Assembly (NCBI RefSeq): GCF_000576635.1
Contig: NZ_AVFL01000026.1
Location: 55,752-119,751 of the forward strand
From: Skermanella stibiiresistens SB22
GTDB lineage: Bacteria > Pseudomonadota > Alphaproteobacteria > Azospirillales > Azospirillaceae
DNA: 64,000 bases
Direction: 5' to 3'
Part shown: positions 1 to 9,328 of the stretch, piece after piece
Position numbering within the stretch: position 1 is the stretch's first letter
How the letters are laid out: the number at the start of each line of letters is the position of its first letter
Notes under the pieces: model-generated
The model's database searches: none
Told to the model about the DNA's origin: nothing
Seen by the model: only the letters and a program-made list of their open reading frames with translations
Program-made: the position numbers and the translations under genes

Positions 1-1
1 C

Positions 2-364
2 GTCAACCTGCTGTCAAACGCCGTCAAGTTCACGCCCGCCGGTGGCACCGTCACCTGCGGGATCGTGACCTTGGCCGATGGCGGCGTCGCGATCGAGGTC
101 AGGGACACCGGCATCGGGATTTCGGAGGAGGATCTGGACCGCGTGCTCGAGCCGTTCTATCAGGTGGATAACAGCCTGACGCGCCATCGGACCGGCACTG
201 GCCTGGGGTTGTCGCTGGTCAACGCCATCGCCAGCCTGCATGACGGGCGGCTGGTGATGAAAAGCGGGGTCGGCAACGGGACGACCGTTCGGGTCGAGTT
301 CCCGGCGTGGCGGACCGTCGCGGCTTCCGGCGCCACGGCCGAGGAGATCGCCCCTGCCGCTTGA
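2..364 (+). CDS. sensor histidine kinase, C-terminal fragment
   Basis: The reading frame is open from the left edge of the window, so only the last 120 residues are present. They form the ATP-binding HATPase_c domain: an N-box (VNLLSNAVKFTPAGG) at the edge, a G1 box (DTGIGI) and a G2 box (GTGLGLSLV). This is the catalytic half of a two-component kinase that would phosphorylate a conserved His lying upstream. Sensor and His domains are outside the window, so the signal is unknown. It ends just before a 14-bp tandem repeat and meaB. Family is certain; identity is not recoverable. Confidence 0.9.
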   Translation, partial: VNLLSNAVKFTPAGGTVTCGIVTLADGGVAIEVRDTGIGISEEDLDRVLEPFYQVDNSLTRHRTGTGLGLSLVNAIASLHDGRLVMKSGVGNGTTVRVEFPAWRTVAASGATAEEIAPAA

Positions 365-408
365 GCCCGGTTGCTTGAGGCCAGTTGCTTGAGCCCAGTT
401 GCTTGAGA
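359..408. repeat. 14-bp tandem repeat (about 3.6 copies)
   Basis: Three adjacent 14-nt units at 367-380, 381-394 and 395-408 read CCGGTTGCTTGAGG, CCAGTTGCTTGAGC and CCAGTTGCTTGAGA. A partial copy at 359-366 contains the stop codon of the kinase. The units differ by one to three bases. No function is apparent; replication slippage is the simplest origin. Confidence 0.85.
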
Positions 409-471
409 CTGGCGGGATGGGCCTGTAGGGTCGTCCCCCGACGCCAAGTCCCAGACGAAAGCCGGAGCGCC

Positions 472-1506
472 ATGACCGCCAGTCCCTCCCAAGCATCCGG
501 TACCGGTTCACGCGCCGTCCCGTCCACCGCCGAGACCGCCGCCGCGATCCGCGCGGGGGACCGGCGAGCCCTGGCCCGCGCCATCACGATGATCGAATCG
601 ACCCGGCCCGACCACCGCGCGTGGGCGGAGGACTTGATGGCGGAACTGCTGCCCCATACCGGCAAGTCGGTCCGGATCGGCATTTCGGGCGTGCCAGGCG
701 TCGGCAAATCGACCTTCATCGAGACGTTCGGGCTTCACGTGATCGGCCAGGGGCACCGGATCGCCGTGCTGGCGGTCGATCCGTCGTCGCAACGGACGGG
801 CGGCTCGATCCTGGGCGACAAGACCCGGATGGAGGAATTGACCCGCAACCATTCCGCCTTCATCCGGCCATCGCCGAGCGGCGGCACGCTGGGTGGGGTT
901 GCGCGCCGGACGCGGGAGGCCATGCTGGCCTGCGAGGCGGCGGGCTACGACGTGGTGGTGGTCGAGACGGTCGGCGTCGGCCAGTCGGAAACCGCCGTGT
1001 CCGACATGGTCGACCTGTTCATGCTGCTGCTGCTGCCGGGCGGCGGCGACGAGTTGCAGGGGATCAAGAAGGGCATCGTCGAGTTGGCCGACCTGATCGT
1101 CGTCAACAAGGCGGATGGGGCGCTGGTCGACGCCGCCCGCCACGCGGTCGCCGAGTACAGGCACGCGCTGGCGCTGCTGCGCCAGCCGTCGAAGGACTGG
1201 AAGGTGCCGGTGCTGACCTGCTCCGCAGCGACCGGTGTGGGCGTGCCGGAGGTCTGGGAGACCGTCGGCCGCTACCGCGCGACGTTGGCGGCATCCGGAG
1301 CCTTGGACGCGCGCCGGGTCGAGCAGGCGCGGGCGTGGATGTGGAGCGAGATCGCGGAGACGCTGACCGACGCGTTCCGCCGTCACCCGGCCGTGCGCGC
1401 CGACCTACCCGGTGCCGAGCGGGCGGTGACACGGGGCGACGCCACCCCGACCGCCGCCGCCCGCGGCTTGCTGGAGAAATTCCTGGGGAACCGGACGGAC
1501 GGCTGA
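472..1506 (+). CDS. meaB: methylmalonyl-CoA mutase-associated GTPase MeaB
   Basis: A 344-residue G3E-family P-loop GTPase that protects and reloads adenosylcobalamin-dependent methylmalonyl-CoA mutase in the cytoplasm. Visible features are Walker [10 protein letters not shown] at residues 73-81, the VDPSS segment with the long switch ([13 protein letters not shown]), the [12 protein letters not shown] motif and the NKAD base-recognition motif. The ATG at 472 is chosen because the longer frame from 385 runs through the tandem repeat region and lacks family similarity; the family normally starts about this far before the P-loop. The mutase genes are not in the window, so partnership rests on family knowledge. 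Confidence 0.95.
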   Translation: MTASPSQASGTGSRAVPSTAETAAAIRAGDRRALARAITMIESTRPDHRAWAEDLMAELLPHTGKSVRIGISGVPGVGKSTFIETFGLHVIGQGHRIAVLAVDPSSQRTGGSILGDKTRMEELTRNHSAFIRPSPSGGTLGGVARRTREAMLACEAAGYDVVVVETVGVGQSETAVSDMVDLFMLLLLPGGGDELQGIKKGIVELADLIVVNKADGALVDAARHAVAEYRHALALLRQPSKDWKVPVLTCSAATGVGVPEVWETVGRYRATLAASGALDARRVEQARAWMWSEIAETLTDAFRRHPAVRADLPGAERAVTRGDATPTAAARGLLEKFLGNRTDG

Positions 1507-1540
1507 GCGGCCGTCCATCCATCATTCCACCAGCCGTCGT

Positions 1541-1864
1541 TCAGACGATCCGGCGCGGTTCGACCGGGAAGGATACCAGCCGGTCCATGTCGGCGAAGTT
1601 GGCGACGTCGTCGAGCGCCACCTTGCCCTCCGGCGAGCCCAGGCCCGCGTTCATGGCTTCGGCGCTGTCGAAGGTCAGCAGGGCGATGCCGTCCACCGCC
1701 GTCTTGCCCTCCGAGTCGGGCTGGACGTGGTTCTGCACATAGCCGCGCAGGCCGGGGATCTTGGCCGCGATTGGACCATGGGTGTCGTGCCAGTAGCTCT
1801 GGTATTGCTCGATCGACGTGCCGGGCTTCCGGTACAGCAGCAGGGCCAGCGTGAACATTTTCAT
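1541..1864 (-). CDS. EthD family protein
   Basis: A 107-residue protein with the dimeric alpha/beta-barrel (ferredoxin-like) EthD pattern: an N-terminal strand MKMFTLALLLYRKPG, then SYWHDTHGPIAAKIPGLRGYVQ, where the Y-W-x-x-x-H-G-P core is the family hallmark. EthD-like proteins are small cofactor-free enzymes or accessory proteins, sometimes tied to degradation of ethers or polyketide-like compounds; the substrate here is unknown. It lies convergent to meaB and stands alone before the symporter gene on the same strand, about 100 nt away. A start at the second Met, two codons in, is equally possible. Confidence 0.85.
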   Translation of the reverse strand: MKMFTLALLLYRKPGTSIEQYQSYWHDTHGPIAAKIPGLRGYVQNHVQPDSEGKTAVDGIALLTFDSAEAMNAGLGSPEGKVALDDVANFADMDRLVSFPVEPRRIV

Positions 1865-1967
1865 AGTCCTCCCAACATGTTGTTCGTTGCCGTCACGGTG
1901 ACGACACCCGTGACGGCTGTCAATCGGGACAATGGCGGCATCGCCTCCCGGCTTTGGGCGGAGGGGG

Positions 1968-3380
1968 TCACCAGACCTCGGACTTGAGCGCTCCCGGCAT
2001 CAGCGCGTTGCCGCGCGCCGCGAACTGCGGCACGCCGCGGTTCTCCGCCGCCTCGTAATCCTCCAACGTCGCGATGGCCCATTTCGACAGCAGCAGGATC
2101 GCTCCCAGGTTGACCAGCGCCATCAGGCCCATCGCGACGTCGGCCAGGGCCCAGATGGTCGGAAGCTCGCCGATCGAGCCGCCCACCACCGCCAGGATCG
2201 CCACGACGCGGAAGATGTTGAGGACGTTGGCCCGCGCACCCAGGAAGGTCATGTTGCCGTCGGCGTAGGCGTAGTTGCCGATGATCGAGGAGAAGGCGAA
2301 CAGGAAGATCACGAAGGTCATGAACAGGCCGCCGACGGTGCCGAACTCCTCGCCGATCACCGACTGGGTCAGGCTGGCGCCCGCCATCTCGGTGGCTCCG
2401 GTCGGATCGTACTGGTTGGAGAGCAGGATGATGAAGGCGGTCGCCGAGCAGATCACGATGGTGTCGACGAAGACGCCGAGCGCCTGGATGAAGCCCTGGG
2501 TCGCCGGGTGCGGCGTTGTGGCGGTGGCCGCCATGTTGGGGGCGCTGCCCATGCCCGCCTCGTTGGAGAACAGCCCGCGCTTGGCGCCGTTCATCAGGGC
2601 GACGGTCAAGCCGCCGAAGGCCCCCGCCGCCGCCTGGTCCAACCCGAACGCCGAGCGCACGATCAGCATGAACATGTCGGGCACGCGGTCGGCGTGGATC
2701 ACCAGGATGGCGAAGGCCAGCATGATGTAGGCCAGCGCCATGATCGGCATCATCCATTCCGCGACCCGCGCGACCGAGCGGATGCCGCCGAAGAAGATCG
2801 GCGCGCAGACCAGGGCCAGCGCCACGCCGGTCACCCAGGTCGGCAGGCCGAAGCTCTCGCCCAGCACGTCGGCGATGGTGTTCGCCTGGACCGCGTTGAA
2901 GGCGAGCCCGAAGGTGAAGATCAGCAGTACCGCGAAGACGATGCCCCAGCCGCGCGAGCCCAAACCGCGCTGGATGTAATAGGCGGGACCGCCCCGGAAC
3001 GTGCCGTCCTCCTGCGGGACCTTGTAGAGCTGGGCCAGCGTCGCCTCGATGAAGGCGGTCGCCATGCCGACCAAGGCCACGCACCACATCCAGAAGACGG
3101 CGCCCGGGCCGCCCAGGGTCAGGGCGATCGCCACTCCGGCGATGTTGCCGGTGCCGACCCGGCTCGCCATGCTGACGCAGAACGCCTGGAACGGGGAGAT
3201 GCCGCCTCCCTCGCAGGAGCGCGAACCCGCCATCACGCCGAAAAGATGGGGAAACCTTCGGATCTGCACGAACCTCGTCTTCACGGTGAAATAGATGCCG
3301 GCACCGATCAGCACGTAGATCAGCAGATAGCCCCAGATGATGGTGTTGAGAGTGCCTAAGACGGCGTCGAGACTTTCCAT
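1968..3380 (-). CDS. alanine/glycine:cation symporter (AGCS family)
   Basis: A 470-residue inner-membrane protein of the AlsT/DagA family, importing alanine or glycine with sodium or protons. Hydrophobic helices run through the whole length, with the family signatures of the GTGNIAGVA segment near the N-terminus and the FSNEAGMGSAPN motif in the middle. The ATG at 3380 is preceded by GGAAAGG about 8 nt upstream, so it is preferred over a frame extending to 3524. It is divergent from the 5'-nucleotidase gene. Substrate is inferred from the family. Confidence 0.95.
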   Translation of the reverse strand: MESLDAVLGTLNTIIWGYLLIYVLIGAGIYFTVKTRFVQIRRFPHLFGVMAGSRSCEGGGISPFQAFCVSMASRVGTGNIAGVAIALTLGGPGAVFWMWCVALVGMATAFIEATLAQLYKVPQEDGTFRGGPAYYIQRGLGSRGWGIVFAVLLIFTFGLAFNAVQANTIADVLGESFGLPTWVTGVALALVCAPIFFGGIRSVARVAEWMMPIMALAYIMLAFAILVIHADRVPDMFMLIVRSAFGLDQAAAGAFGGLTVALMNGAKRGLFSNEAGMGSAPNMAATATTPHPATQGFIQALGVFVDTIVICSATAFIILLSNQYDPTGATEMAGASLTQSVIGEEFGTVGGLFMTFVIFLFAFSSIIGNYAYADGNMTFLGARANVLNIFRVVAILAVVGGSIGELPTIWALADVAMGLMALVNLGAILLLSKWAIATLEDYEAAENRGVPQFAARGNALMPGALKSEVW

Positions 3381-3545
3381 GGCACGCCTTTCCAGAAAGA
3401 ATGGACCGGTTTTCCAGTCCAGGAATTTCGGTCGCGGAGCGGTGGAGGGATGTTCTTGAATTCCGGCGGGGAAGTCGGGCAGATAAAGACCGGGGTAAAC
3501 ACCCTCATGATCTACCGCCGGCACGTCCCAAGGGGAAACACGATT

Positions 3546-5165
3546 ATGGCGATGAAGACCACACTGCTTGGATTGTCACTCGCGGCGACGCTCGGCACGA
3601 CGGCCATGACCAGCGTCGCCGGAGCGGCGGACTATCGGCTGCGCGTCCTGCACGTCAACGATGTCCACGCACGCTACGACCAAGTGACATCCACGGGTGG
3701 CTTCTGCACTCCCAAGGACGAGGCGGCCGCCAAATGCGTCGGCGGGGCGGCTCGGCTCCAGACCAAGCTGCTGGAACTGCGCGGCGACAACGCCCTGTTC
3801 CTCGACGCCGGAGACCAGTTCCAGGGCACGCTGTTCTATACCCAATACAAGCATGGCGCGGTTCAGACCGTGCTCGGCATGCTGGGCCCCGATGTCCAGA
3901 CCCTTGGCAACCACGAGTTCGACGATGGCCCCTCCGGATTGCGGCCCTATCTGGACGCCGTGTCCTGGCCGGTGTTGAGCGCCAACCTGGACGCCTCGCG
4001 CGAGCCGAAGCTGAAGGGCAGGGTCAAGCCATACACCATCATCCAGAAGGACGGTCAGCGGATCGGCGTCGTCGGTCTGACCACCCATGACACCCCGATC
4101 ACGTCCAGCCCCGGTCCCACCGTGGCCTTCCGCGACGAGACCGCCGTGCTGGGGAAGGCCGTCGCGGAGTTGAAGGCGCGCGGCGTCGACAAGATCATCG
4201 CCTTGACCCATATCGGCTATTCCGAGGACCAGGCGCTGGCCGCGACGGTCGATGGCGTCGACGTCTATGTCGGCGGCCACAGCCACACCTTCCTGGAGAC
4301 CGGCAACGACAAGGCCGCCGGGCCCTATCCGACCGTCGTCAGGACGCCGTCGGGCGCCCCGGCCCTCGTGGTCCAGGTGGGGGCCTATGGCACGCATCTG
4401 GGCCAGCTGGATGTCACTTTCGACGGTGCCGGCGTCGCCACCGCGTGGGAGGGGCGGCCGATCGCGCTGTCAAGTGACGTGCCGCGCGATCCCGCGGTCC
4501 AGGAGAAGATCACCCAGCTCAGCGCCCCGCTGGCCCAGCTTCGGCGCCAGCCCGTCGGACAGGCCACCGTCGAGCTGGTCGGCACCAGCGACGCCTGCCG
4601 CTTCGACGAATGCAACCTGGGCAACCTGATCGCCGACGCGATGCTGTGGGCGACGCGGGACCAGGGAACCCGGATCGCCATCCAGAACGGTGGCGGCATC
4701 CGCACCGGCATCCCCGCCGGACAGGTGACGATGGGCCAGATCCTGGAGGTGCTGCCGTTCTCCAATACCTTGGCGACCTTCTCGATCACCGGCGCCGATC
4801 TCTGGACCAGCCTGGAGAGCGGCGTCTCGAAGGCCCATGACAAGACCACGTCCGGGACCGGCCGGTTCCCGCAGGTGGCGGGCCTGCGCTATGTCTACGA
4901 TCCCACCAAGCCGGAGGGCTCGCGCATCGTGTCGGTGGACGTGCGGGAGCCGGACGGCGGCTTCCGGCCGCTCGACCGAGCCGCCACGTACAAGGCCGCG
5001 ACCAACAACTTCATGCGCGCCGGCGGCGATGGCTATGCCCTGTTCGCCAAGGCCGCGGACGCCTATGACTATGGCCCCAACCTGGAGATGGTGGTCGCGG
5101 AATACATCAAGGCGACCGGTCCCGTCACCCAGGGCGTCGAGGGGCGGGTAAAGCGCGCCCCCTAG
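3546..5165 (+). CDS. bifunctional metallophosphatase/5'-nucleotidase, periplasmic
   Basis: A 539-residue UshA-like enzyme that dephosphorylates nucleotides or UDP-sugars outside the inner membrane. A cleavable signal peptide (residues 1-27, ending TSVAGA) is followed by the calcineurin-like domain with HVNDVHARYD, LGNHEFD (120-126) and GGHSH (243-247) as metal ligands. The C-terminal half carries the nucleotide-binding 5'-nucleotidase domain (NGGGIR, and the NNFMRAGGDGY segment). The ATG at 3546 follows AAGGGGAA and begins the signal peptide, so the longer frame from 3450 is rejected. Likely role is phosphate or nucleoside scavenging. Confidence 0.95.
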   Translation: MAMKTTLLGLSLAATLGTTAMTSVAGAADYRLRVLHVNDVHARYDQVTSTGGFCTPKDEAAAKCVGGAARLQTKLLELRGDNALFLDAGDQFQGTLFYTQYKHGAVQTVLGMLGPDVQTLGNHEFDDGPSGLRPYLDAVSWPVLSANLDASREPKLKGRVKPYTIIQKDGQRIGVVGLTTHDTPITSSPGPTVAFRDETAVLGKAVAELKARGVDKIIALTHIGYSEDQALAATVDGVDVYVGGHSHTFLETGNDKAAGPYPTVVRTPSGAPALVVQVGAYGTHLGQLDVTFDGAGVATAWEGRPIALSSDVPRDPAVQEKITQLSAPLAQLRRQPVGQATVELVGTSDACRFDECNLGNLIADAMLWATRDQGTRIAIQNGGGIRTGIPAGQVTMGQILEVLPFSNTLATFSITGADLWTSLESGVSKAHDKTTSGTGRFPQVAGLRYVYDPTKPEGSRIVSVDVREPDGGFRPLDRAATYKAATNNFMRAGGDGYALFAKAADAYDYGPNLEMVVAEYIKATGPVTQGVEGRVKRAP

Positions 5166-5186
5166 GAATTTGGCGGGAGCGTTGGA

Positions 5187-8102
5187 TCAGTCGGCGGCGG
5201 ACGCGGCGAGCAGCCGCTCCATCGCCATGCTCAGCTGCCGTGACGTGATCGGCTTGTGAGCGACGCTGAAGCCATAGGCCGCGGCGTCCTGAACGCATTC
5301 GGGGCCGGTCTCCCCGGTCAGGATGACGCCTGGGATGTCGGTGCCGAACAACTCGCGGATCTTCAGGATGGCCTCGGTCCCGATCCTGCCGCCGCGCAGG
5401 CGGTAGTCGGCCACGATGATGTCGGGCTTGCGGCGCCCCGTGCCGAGGCCGGCCAGCGCCTGCTCGGTCGAGCCGGCCGCCAGCACGTCGTAGCCCCAGT
5501 CGCGGAGGATGCTCTGCAGGCCCAGCAGGACGATCGCGTCGTCGTCAACCAGGACCGCGTAGCGGCCCTTGGCCTTGACCAGAGCCGGGACTTGGACCGG
5601 GTCGGAGGCGGGAGCCGCCGTCTTGACCGGTTCGGGTGCCGCGAGGGCCAGGGACGCTCCTGTCGCGGCGGGGATCTCGACGCTGAAGACGGAGCCCCGG
5701 CCCAGCGCCGAGCGGACCTCGACGCGGTAGCCAAGCAGCTTGGCGATACGGTCGACGATCGCGAGGCCCAGGCCAAGCCCCCTGTTGCGGTCGCGCTCGG
5801 GGTTGCCGACTTGGTGGAACTCCTTCCAGATGTCCTCCATGTGCTCGGTCGGGATACCGATGCCGGTATCCTGCACCTCGACCGTGACGATCTCGCCGAA
5901 CTGTCGGCAGTCGATCCGGATGCGGCCGGTGTTGGTGTAGTGGACCGCGTTGTCCAGCAGATTGCCCAGGATGCGGCCCAGCAGCGCCCGGTCGCTCCGC
6001 ACCACCTCGCCGTGCTCGTGGATCTCGAACGCCAAGCCCTTGGCCGTCGCGACCTTGGCGTAGGCGACGCCGATCTGGTCGAACAACAGCTTTAGGGGAA
6101 ACTCCTCCAGCGTGGGTTCGACCGTCTCGGCGTCCAGCCTGGAGACATCGAGCAAGCCGTCGAGCAGGACCTTGAGCGCGTCCAGCCCGCGCCGGAGGTG
6201 CAGCAGTTTCTCGTGGCCCTCGCCGTCCCCGACGTGCTGTTCCAGGCTATCGGCGAACAGGAACAGCGACTGCATCGGCTGGCGCAGGTCGTGGCTGGCG
6301 GCGGCGAGGAAACGGCTTTTGGCGGCATCGGCCCGCTCGGCGGCGCTTCGCGCTCGTTCCGCCTCGTCACGCGCCGCCTGGAGCGTCTCCTGATACAGTT
6401 TTTGGTCGTGGATATCCGTCGAGGTGCCGAACCATTTGAGCGGTTGGCCGGTTTCGTCCAGCATCGGCAGGGCGCGCGCGAGATGCCAGCGGTACATGCC
6501 GTCGTGACGGAGGAAGCGATGCTGGTGCTCGTAGACGTCGAGGTTCGCCAGGGCCGACCGCCAAGCCTCGAGCGTGCCTTCGACATCGTCCGGATGCATG
6601 GTCTCCAGCCACCTCCAGCCGTCGACGAACTGCTCGCTGCGCGGACCCAGGTAGGCCCGCAGCCGCCCATTGACATAGTCGACACCGCCGTCGCCGGTCG
6701 CGGTCCAGACGATCTGGGGGATGCTCTCGGCCAGGAACCGGTATTGGCGCTCGCTTTCCGCCAAGGCGTCGCGGGCGCGTCGTCCTTCCGTGACGTCCTG
6801 GAAATAGACCGCGATGCCGCCATCGGACAGGGGGCCGTCGGGCAGGGGGAACGCCCGGACATAGAACCACATGCCCAGCGCCGGGTAGTATTCCTCGAAC
6901 TCGACCGGAACGCGGTCGGCGGCGACGCGGTGGTATTCATGCCAGAACGCCGTGGTGTCGGCGTCGGGCAGCACATCCCAAAGCAGGCTGCCGGTCACGT
7001 CGACGCCCTCCGCCAGAAGGTTGCGGGCCCGTTGGTTGATGAAGATGACGCGCCACTTCGGATCGACCTCGAAGACACCATCCGTGGTGCTCTCCAGGAT
7101 CGCCGTGGTGCGCTCATTCGCGCGTTGCGCCAGTTCCAGCTGAAGCAGGCGGCGTTCGGCGGCGCTCCGTTCCATCAGGAAGCGCGCCAGGAGCCAGCCG
7201 ATGCCGAGCGCCACGCCGATGGCCAGGACGCCGCCGCCGATCACGGCGGACAGGGTCCGCTGGGCCGGCAGGTCGATCAGTGAGGACGGCATCCCCAGGG
7301 CCACGGTCCAGCCGGTGATGGGCGAACTGGCGGAGGCGACGTACAGGCTCTCGCCCAATTGGTTGGTGGCGTGGAACATCGCCGAACCCCGCCGCAACCC
7401 GTCGATCAGCGACGGGTCCGGATACGATCCGATACCGGCGTCCCGCCAATCCTCGGACAGGGTCCGGGCGATCAGCCTCTCCTGGTCATCCAGGACGCCG
7501 ATCCGCCAGCCTGGAGTCATGCCTTGGTCGCGCAAGGCCTGATTGATGGCCCAGGCGCGGACGAAGGCGGTCAGCACGTATTCGACCCCAGCCCGCCCGA
7601 ACACCGGGACGCTGACCGCGACCATCGGCTCGTCCGTGTGTGGAGCCTTCGCCGCGGTATCCTCGGTGGGGCTGATCAAAATGCCGCTGAATTGGGCCTC
7701 GCCGTATTGGAAGACGGCGTCGATGCCCGATCCCTTTTCCGCCCCGTCGGGCACCGAGAAGCCGTCGCGCCCCACCTGCGTCGCCCCGTCACGCGCCGTC
7801 AGGCGCAACGCCATCCAGTCCGGCCGCAACGCCAGCACGCGGTGCGCCTGCTCCTTGAAACCCTCGTAACCGTCACGGCGCTCATCGAAGAGAAGCCCCG
7901 AGGTCGCCAGGGTTTCCAGAGCGATGCGGATCGTCGTCACGCGCTCGTCCACGGTCGCGAGGGCGGCACCCGTGGACTGGCGCATGAAGGCTTCCCAGGA
8001 CCGGGTCTGCTGCTGGTCGAACAGCACCATCATGGCCGCCGCGAAGACGACGATGGGCAGCGAGGCCGCGAGAAGCAGATAGGGAAGTCGGACGCGCTTC
8101 AT
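5187..8102 (-). CDS. hybrid sensor histidine kinase with PAS domains and receiver
   Basis: A 971-residue inner-membrane signalling protein. Order: N-terminal TM helix, about 250-residue periplasmic sensor region, second TM, two or three PAS/PAC domains, a short coiled coil, HisKA with the phospho-acceptor in AASHDLRQP (His604), HATPase_c (DTGIGI, GLGLGLAIV), a linker, and a C-terminal receiver with the acidic pair DDD and phospho-acceptor Asp899 in VADYRL. The start at 8102 gives a normal signal-anchor; the longer frame adds 29 unlikely residues. The periplasmic domain resembles Cache-type sensors. It faces a divergently transcribed periplasmic binding protein 147 nt away, which may supply the ligand (inference). 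Confidence 0.93.
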   Translation of the reverse strand: MKRVRLPYLLLAASLPIVVFAAAMMVLFDQQQTRSWEAFMRQSTGAALATVDERVTTIRIALETLATSGLLFDERRDGYEGFKEQAHRVLALRPDWMALRLTARDGATQVGRDGFSVPDGAEKGSGIDAVFQYGEAQFSGILISPTEDTAAKAPHTDEPMVAVSVPVFGRAGVEYVLTAFVRAWAINQALRDQGMTPGWRIGVLDDQERLIARTLSEDWRDAGIGSYPDPSLIDGLRRGSAMFHATNQLGESLYVASASSPITGWTVALGMPSSLIDLPAQRTLSAVIGGGVLAIGVALGIGWLLARFLMERSAAERRLLQLELAQRANERTTAILESTTDGVFEVDPKWRVIFINQRARNLLAEGVDVTGSLLWDVLPDADTTAFWHEYHRVAADRVPVEFEEYYPALGMWFYVRAFPLPDGPLSDGGIAVYFQDVTEGRRARDALAESERQYRFLAESIPQIVWTATGDGGVDYVNGRLRAYLGPRSEQFVDGWRWLETMHPDDVEGTLEAWRSALANLDVYEHQHRFLRHDGMYRWHLARALPMLDETGQPLKWFGTSTDIHDQKLYQETLQAARDEAERARSAAERADAAKSRFLAAASHDLRQPMQSLFLFADSLEQHVGDGEGHEKLLHLRRGLDALKVLLDGLLDVSRLDAETVEPTLEEFPLKLLFDQIGVAYAKVATAKGLAFEIHEHGEVVRSDRALLGRILGNLLDNAVHYTNTGRIRIDCRQFGEIVTVEVQDTGIGIPTEHMEDIWKEFHQVGNPERDRNRGLGLGLAIVDRIAKLLGYRVEVRSALGRGSVFSVEIPAATGASLALAAPEPVKTAAPASDPVQVPALVKAKGRYAVLVDDDAIVLLGLQSILRDWGYDVLAAGSTEQALAGLGTGRRKPDIIVADYRLRGGRIGTEAILKIRELFGTDIPGVILTGETGPECVQDAAAYGFSVAHKPITSRQLSMAMERLLAASAAD

Positions 8103-8248
8103 CGGCTGCGGCCTGTTCCTGTGTGGTGAGGGGTCGACGGTGGGGCGGTCGCGCCGTTTTGACGGTGAGGCAACCGCACGGTGGCGCATCCATCCATGAA
8201 GGGACTATCATACCAGTGTCAAGCACCCTTAAATTGTGGGGATTAACC

Positions 8249-9184
8249 ATGATGGAATGGTGCCGGGCCGGTGTGGCGCGATTTATCGGCCACCTGATGG
8301 TCCGGTTGGCGCCCAACGCGGTGGTGATCCCGCTGATGGTGGCCCCGCTGATTATTGGCATCTCGATCTGCGGCTCGATACAGGCTCACGCCGGCGAGAC
8401 GCTGGACCGGATCACGCGGACGCGGATGGTTCGGATCGGCTACGCGCCCGAACCACCCTACGCCTATCGATCGCCGGATGGCCGCGTCACCGGAGAGGCT
8501 CCGGAGATCGCCCGGCGGATCTTCGCGCGCATGGGAATACGCGAGATCCAGGCGGTGGAAACCGAGTTCGGCGCCCTGATCCGGGACCTGACGAATGGCC
8601 GTTTCGATGTCATCGCCACCGGCATGTACATCCTGCGGGAGCGTTGCGGCCAGATCGCGTTCTCCGAACCCACATATCGGGCGGCCAATGGCCTCGGGCC
8701 TGGCCTTGGCGTCCGCGTCGGCAATCCGCGTGGCCTCCACGGCTACGACGACATCGCCGCCGACCGTTCGGTCCGGCTGGGTGTCGTGGCCGGAACGTTC
8801 GAGCATATCCTGGCCCAAAGAGCCGGCGTGCGGGACAGCCAGATGGCGTTGTTCCCCAACGTCGTCGCGGCGGCGAGGGGGGTCGTCAGCGGTCGGGTCG
8901 ACGCCTTCGCCGCCACGTCGGCCTCGGTCGAGGCCATGGTGGAGCGCAACCAGCGGATCCTCGAGAAGGTCGGCCATTTCCGGGGCCATCCCGAAGGCGG
9001 GACACCGCGGGTGGAGCATGGTGGCTTCGGATTCCGGAAGCAGGACGATGATCTGCGCCGCGCCTTCGACGCGGAGTTGAGGAAGTTCGTGGGAACGCCT
9101 GAGCACCTTGACGTGGTGGCGCGGTTCGGCGTCACCCGGATGGAGTTGCCGACCGCCACGGCCGCCGAGTTGTGCGCCCGCTGA
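8249..9184 (+). CDS. periplasmic amino-acid/ectoine-type substrate-binding protein
   Basis: A 311-residue SBP_bac_3 family protein with a long N-terminal hydrophobic signal or anchor (about residues 15-45), then a type II periplasmic-binding fold: VRIGYAPEPPYAYRSPDG at the first lobe, the GRFDVIATGMYILRERCGQIAFSEP segment, and a second lobe. The wording of the conserved regions is closest to ectoine/hydroxyectoine (EhuB-like) receptors, but no permease or ATPase gene follows, so it is an orphan receptor. Divergence from the hybrid kinase suggests a sensing role. The ATG at 8249 is used because it begins the signal; 8252 is an alternative. Confidence 0.85.
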   Translation: MMEWCRAGVARFIGHLMVRLAPNAVVIPLMVAPLIIGISICGSIQAHAGETLDRITRTRMVRIGYAPEPPYAYRSPDGRVTGEAPEIARRIFARMGIREIQAVETEFGALIRDLTNGRFDVIATGMYILRERCGQIAFSEPTYRAANGLGPGLGVRVGNPRGLHGYDDIAADRSVRLGVVAGTFEHILAQRAGVRDSQMALFPNVVAAARGVVSGRVDAFAATSASVEAMVERNQRILEKVGHFRGHPEGGTPRVEHGGFGFRKQDDDLRRAFDAELRKFVGTPEHLDVVARFGVTRMELPTATAAELCAR

Positions 9185-9328
9185 TGTTTGGCCCCGTGAC
9201 GACGAGGCCGGTGCCGTGGTATTTGGCCACGAGCCGGAACAAAGACGCGACTACCTCATTCGTTTAGGGGATTGGGCGCGAAATAGCGTCCCGCGACGGC
9301 CTGCTGGCCCGATTTCGGATGGAGTGGA

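Noticed and set aside
1932..3359. A long plus-strand frame over the symporter gene
   Set aside because: It is antisense to a clear AGCS transporter and has low-complexity Arg/Gly/Asp composition.
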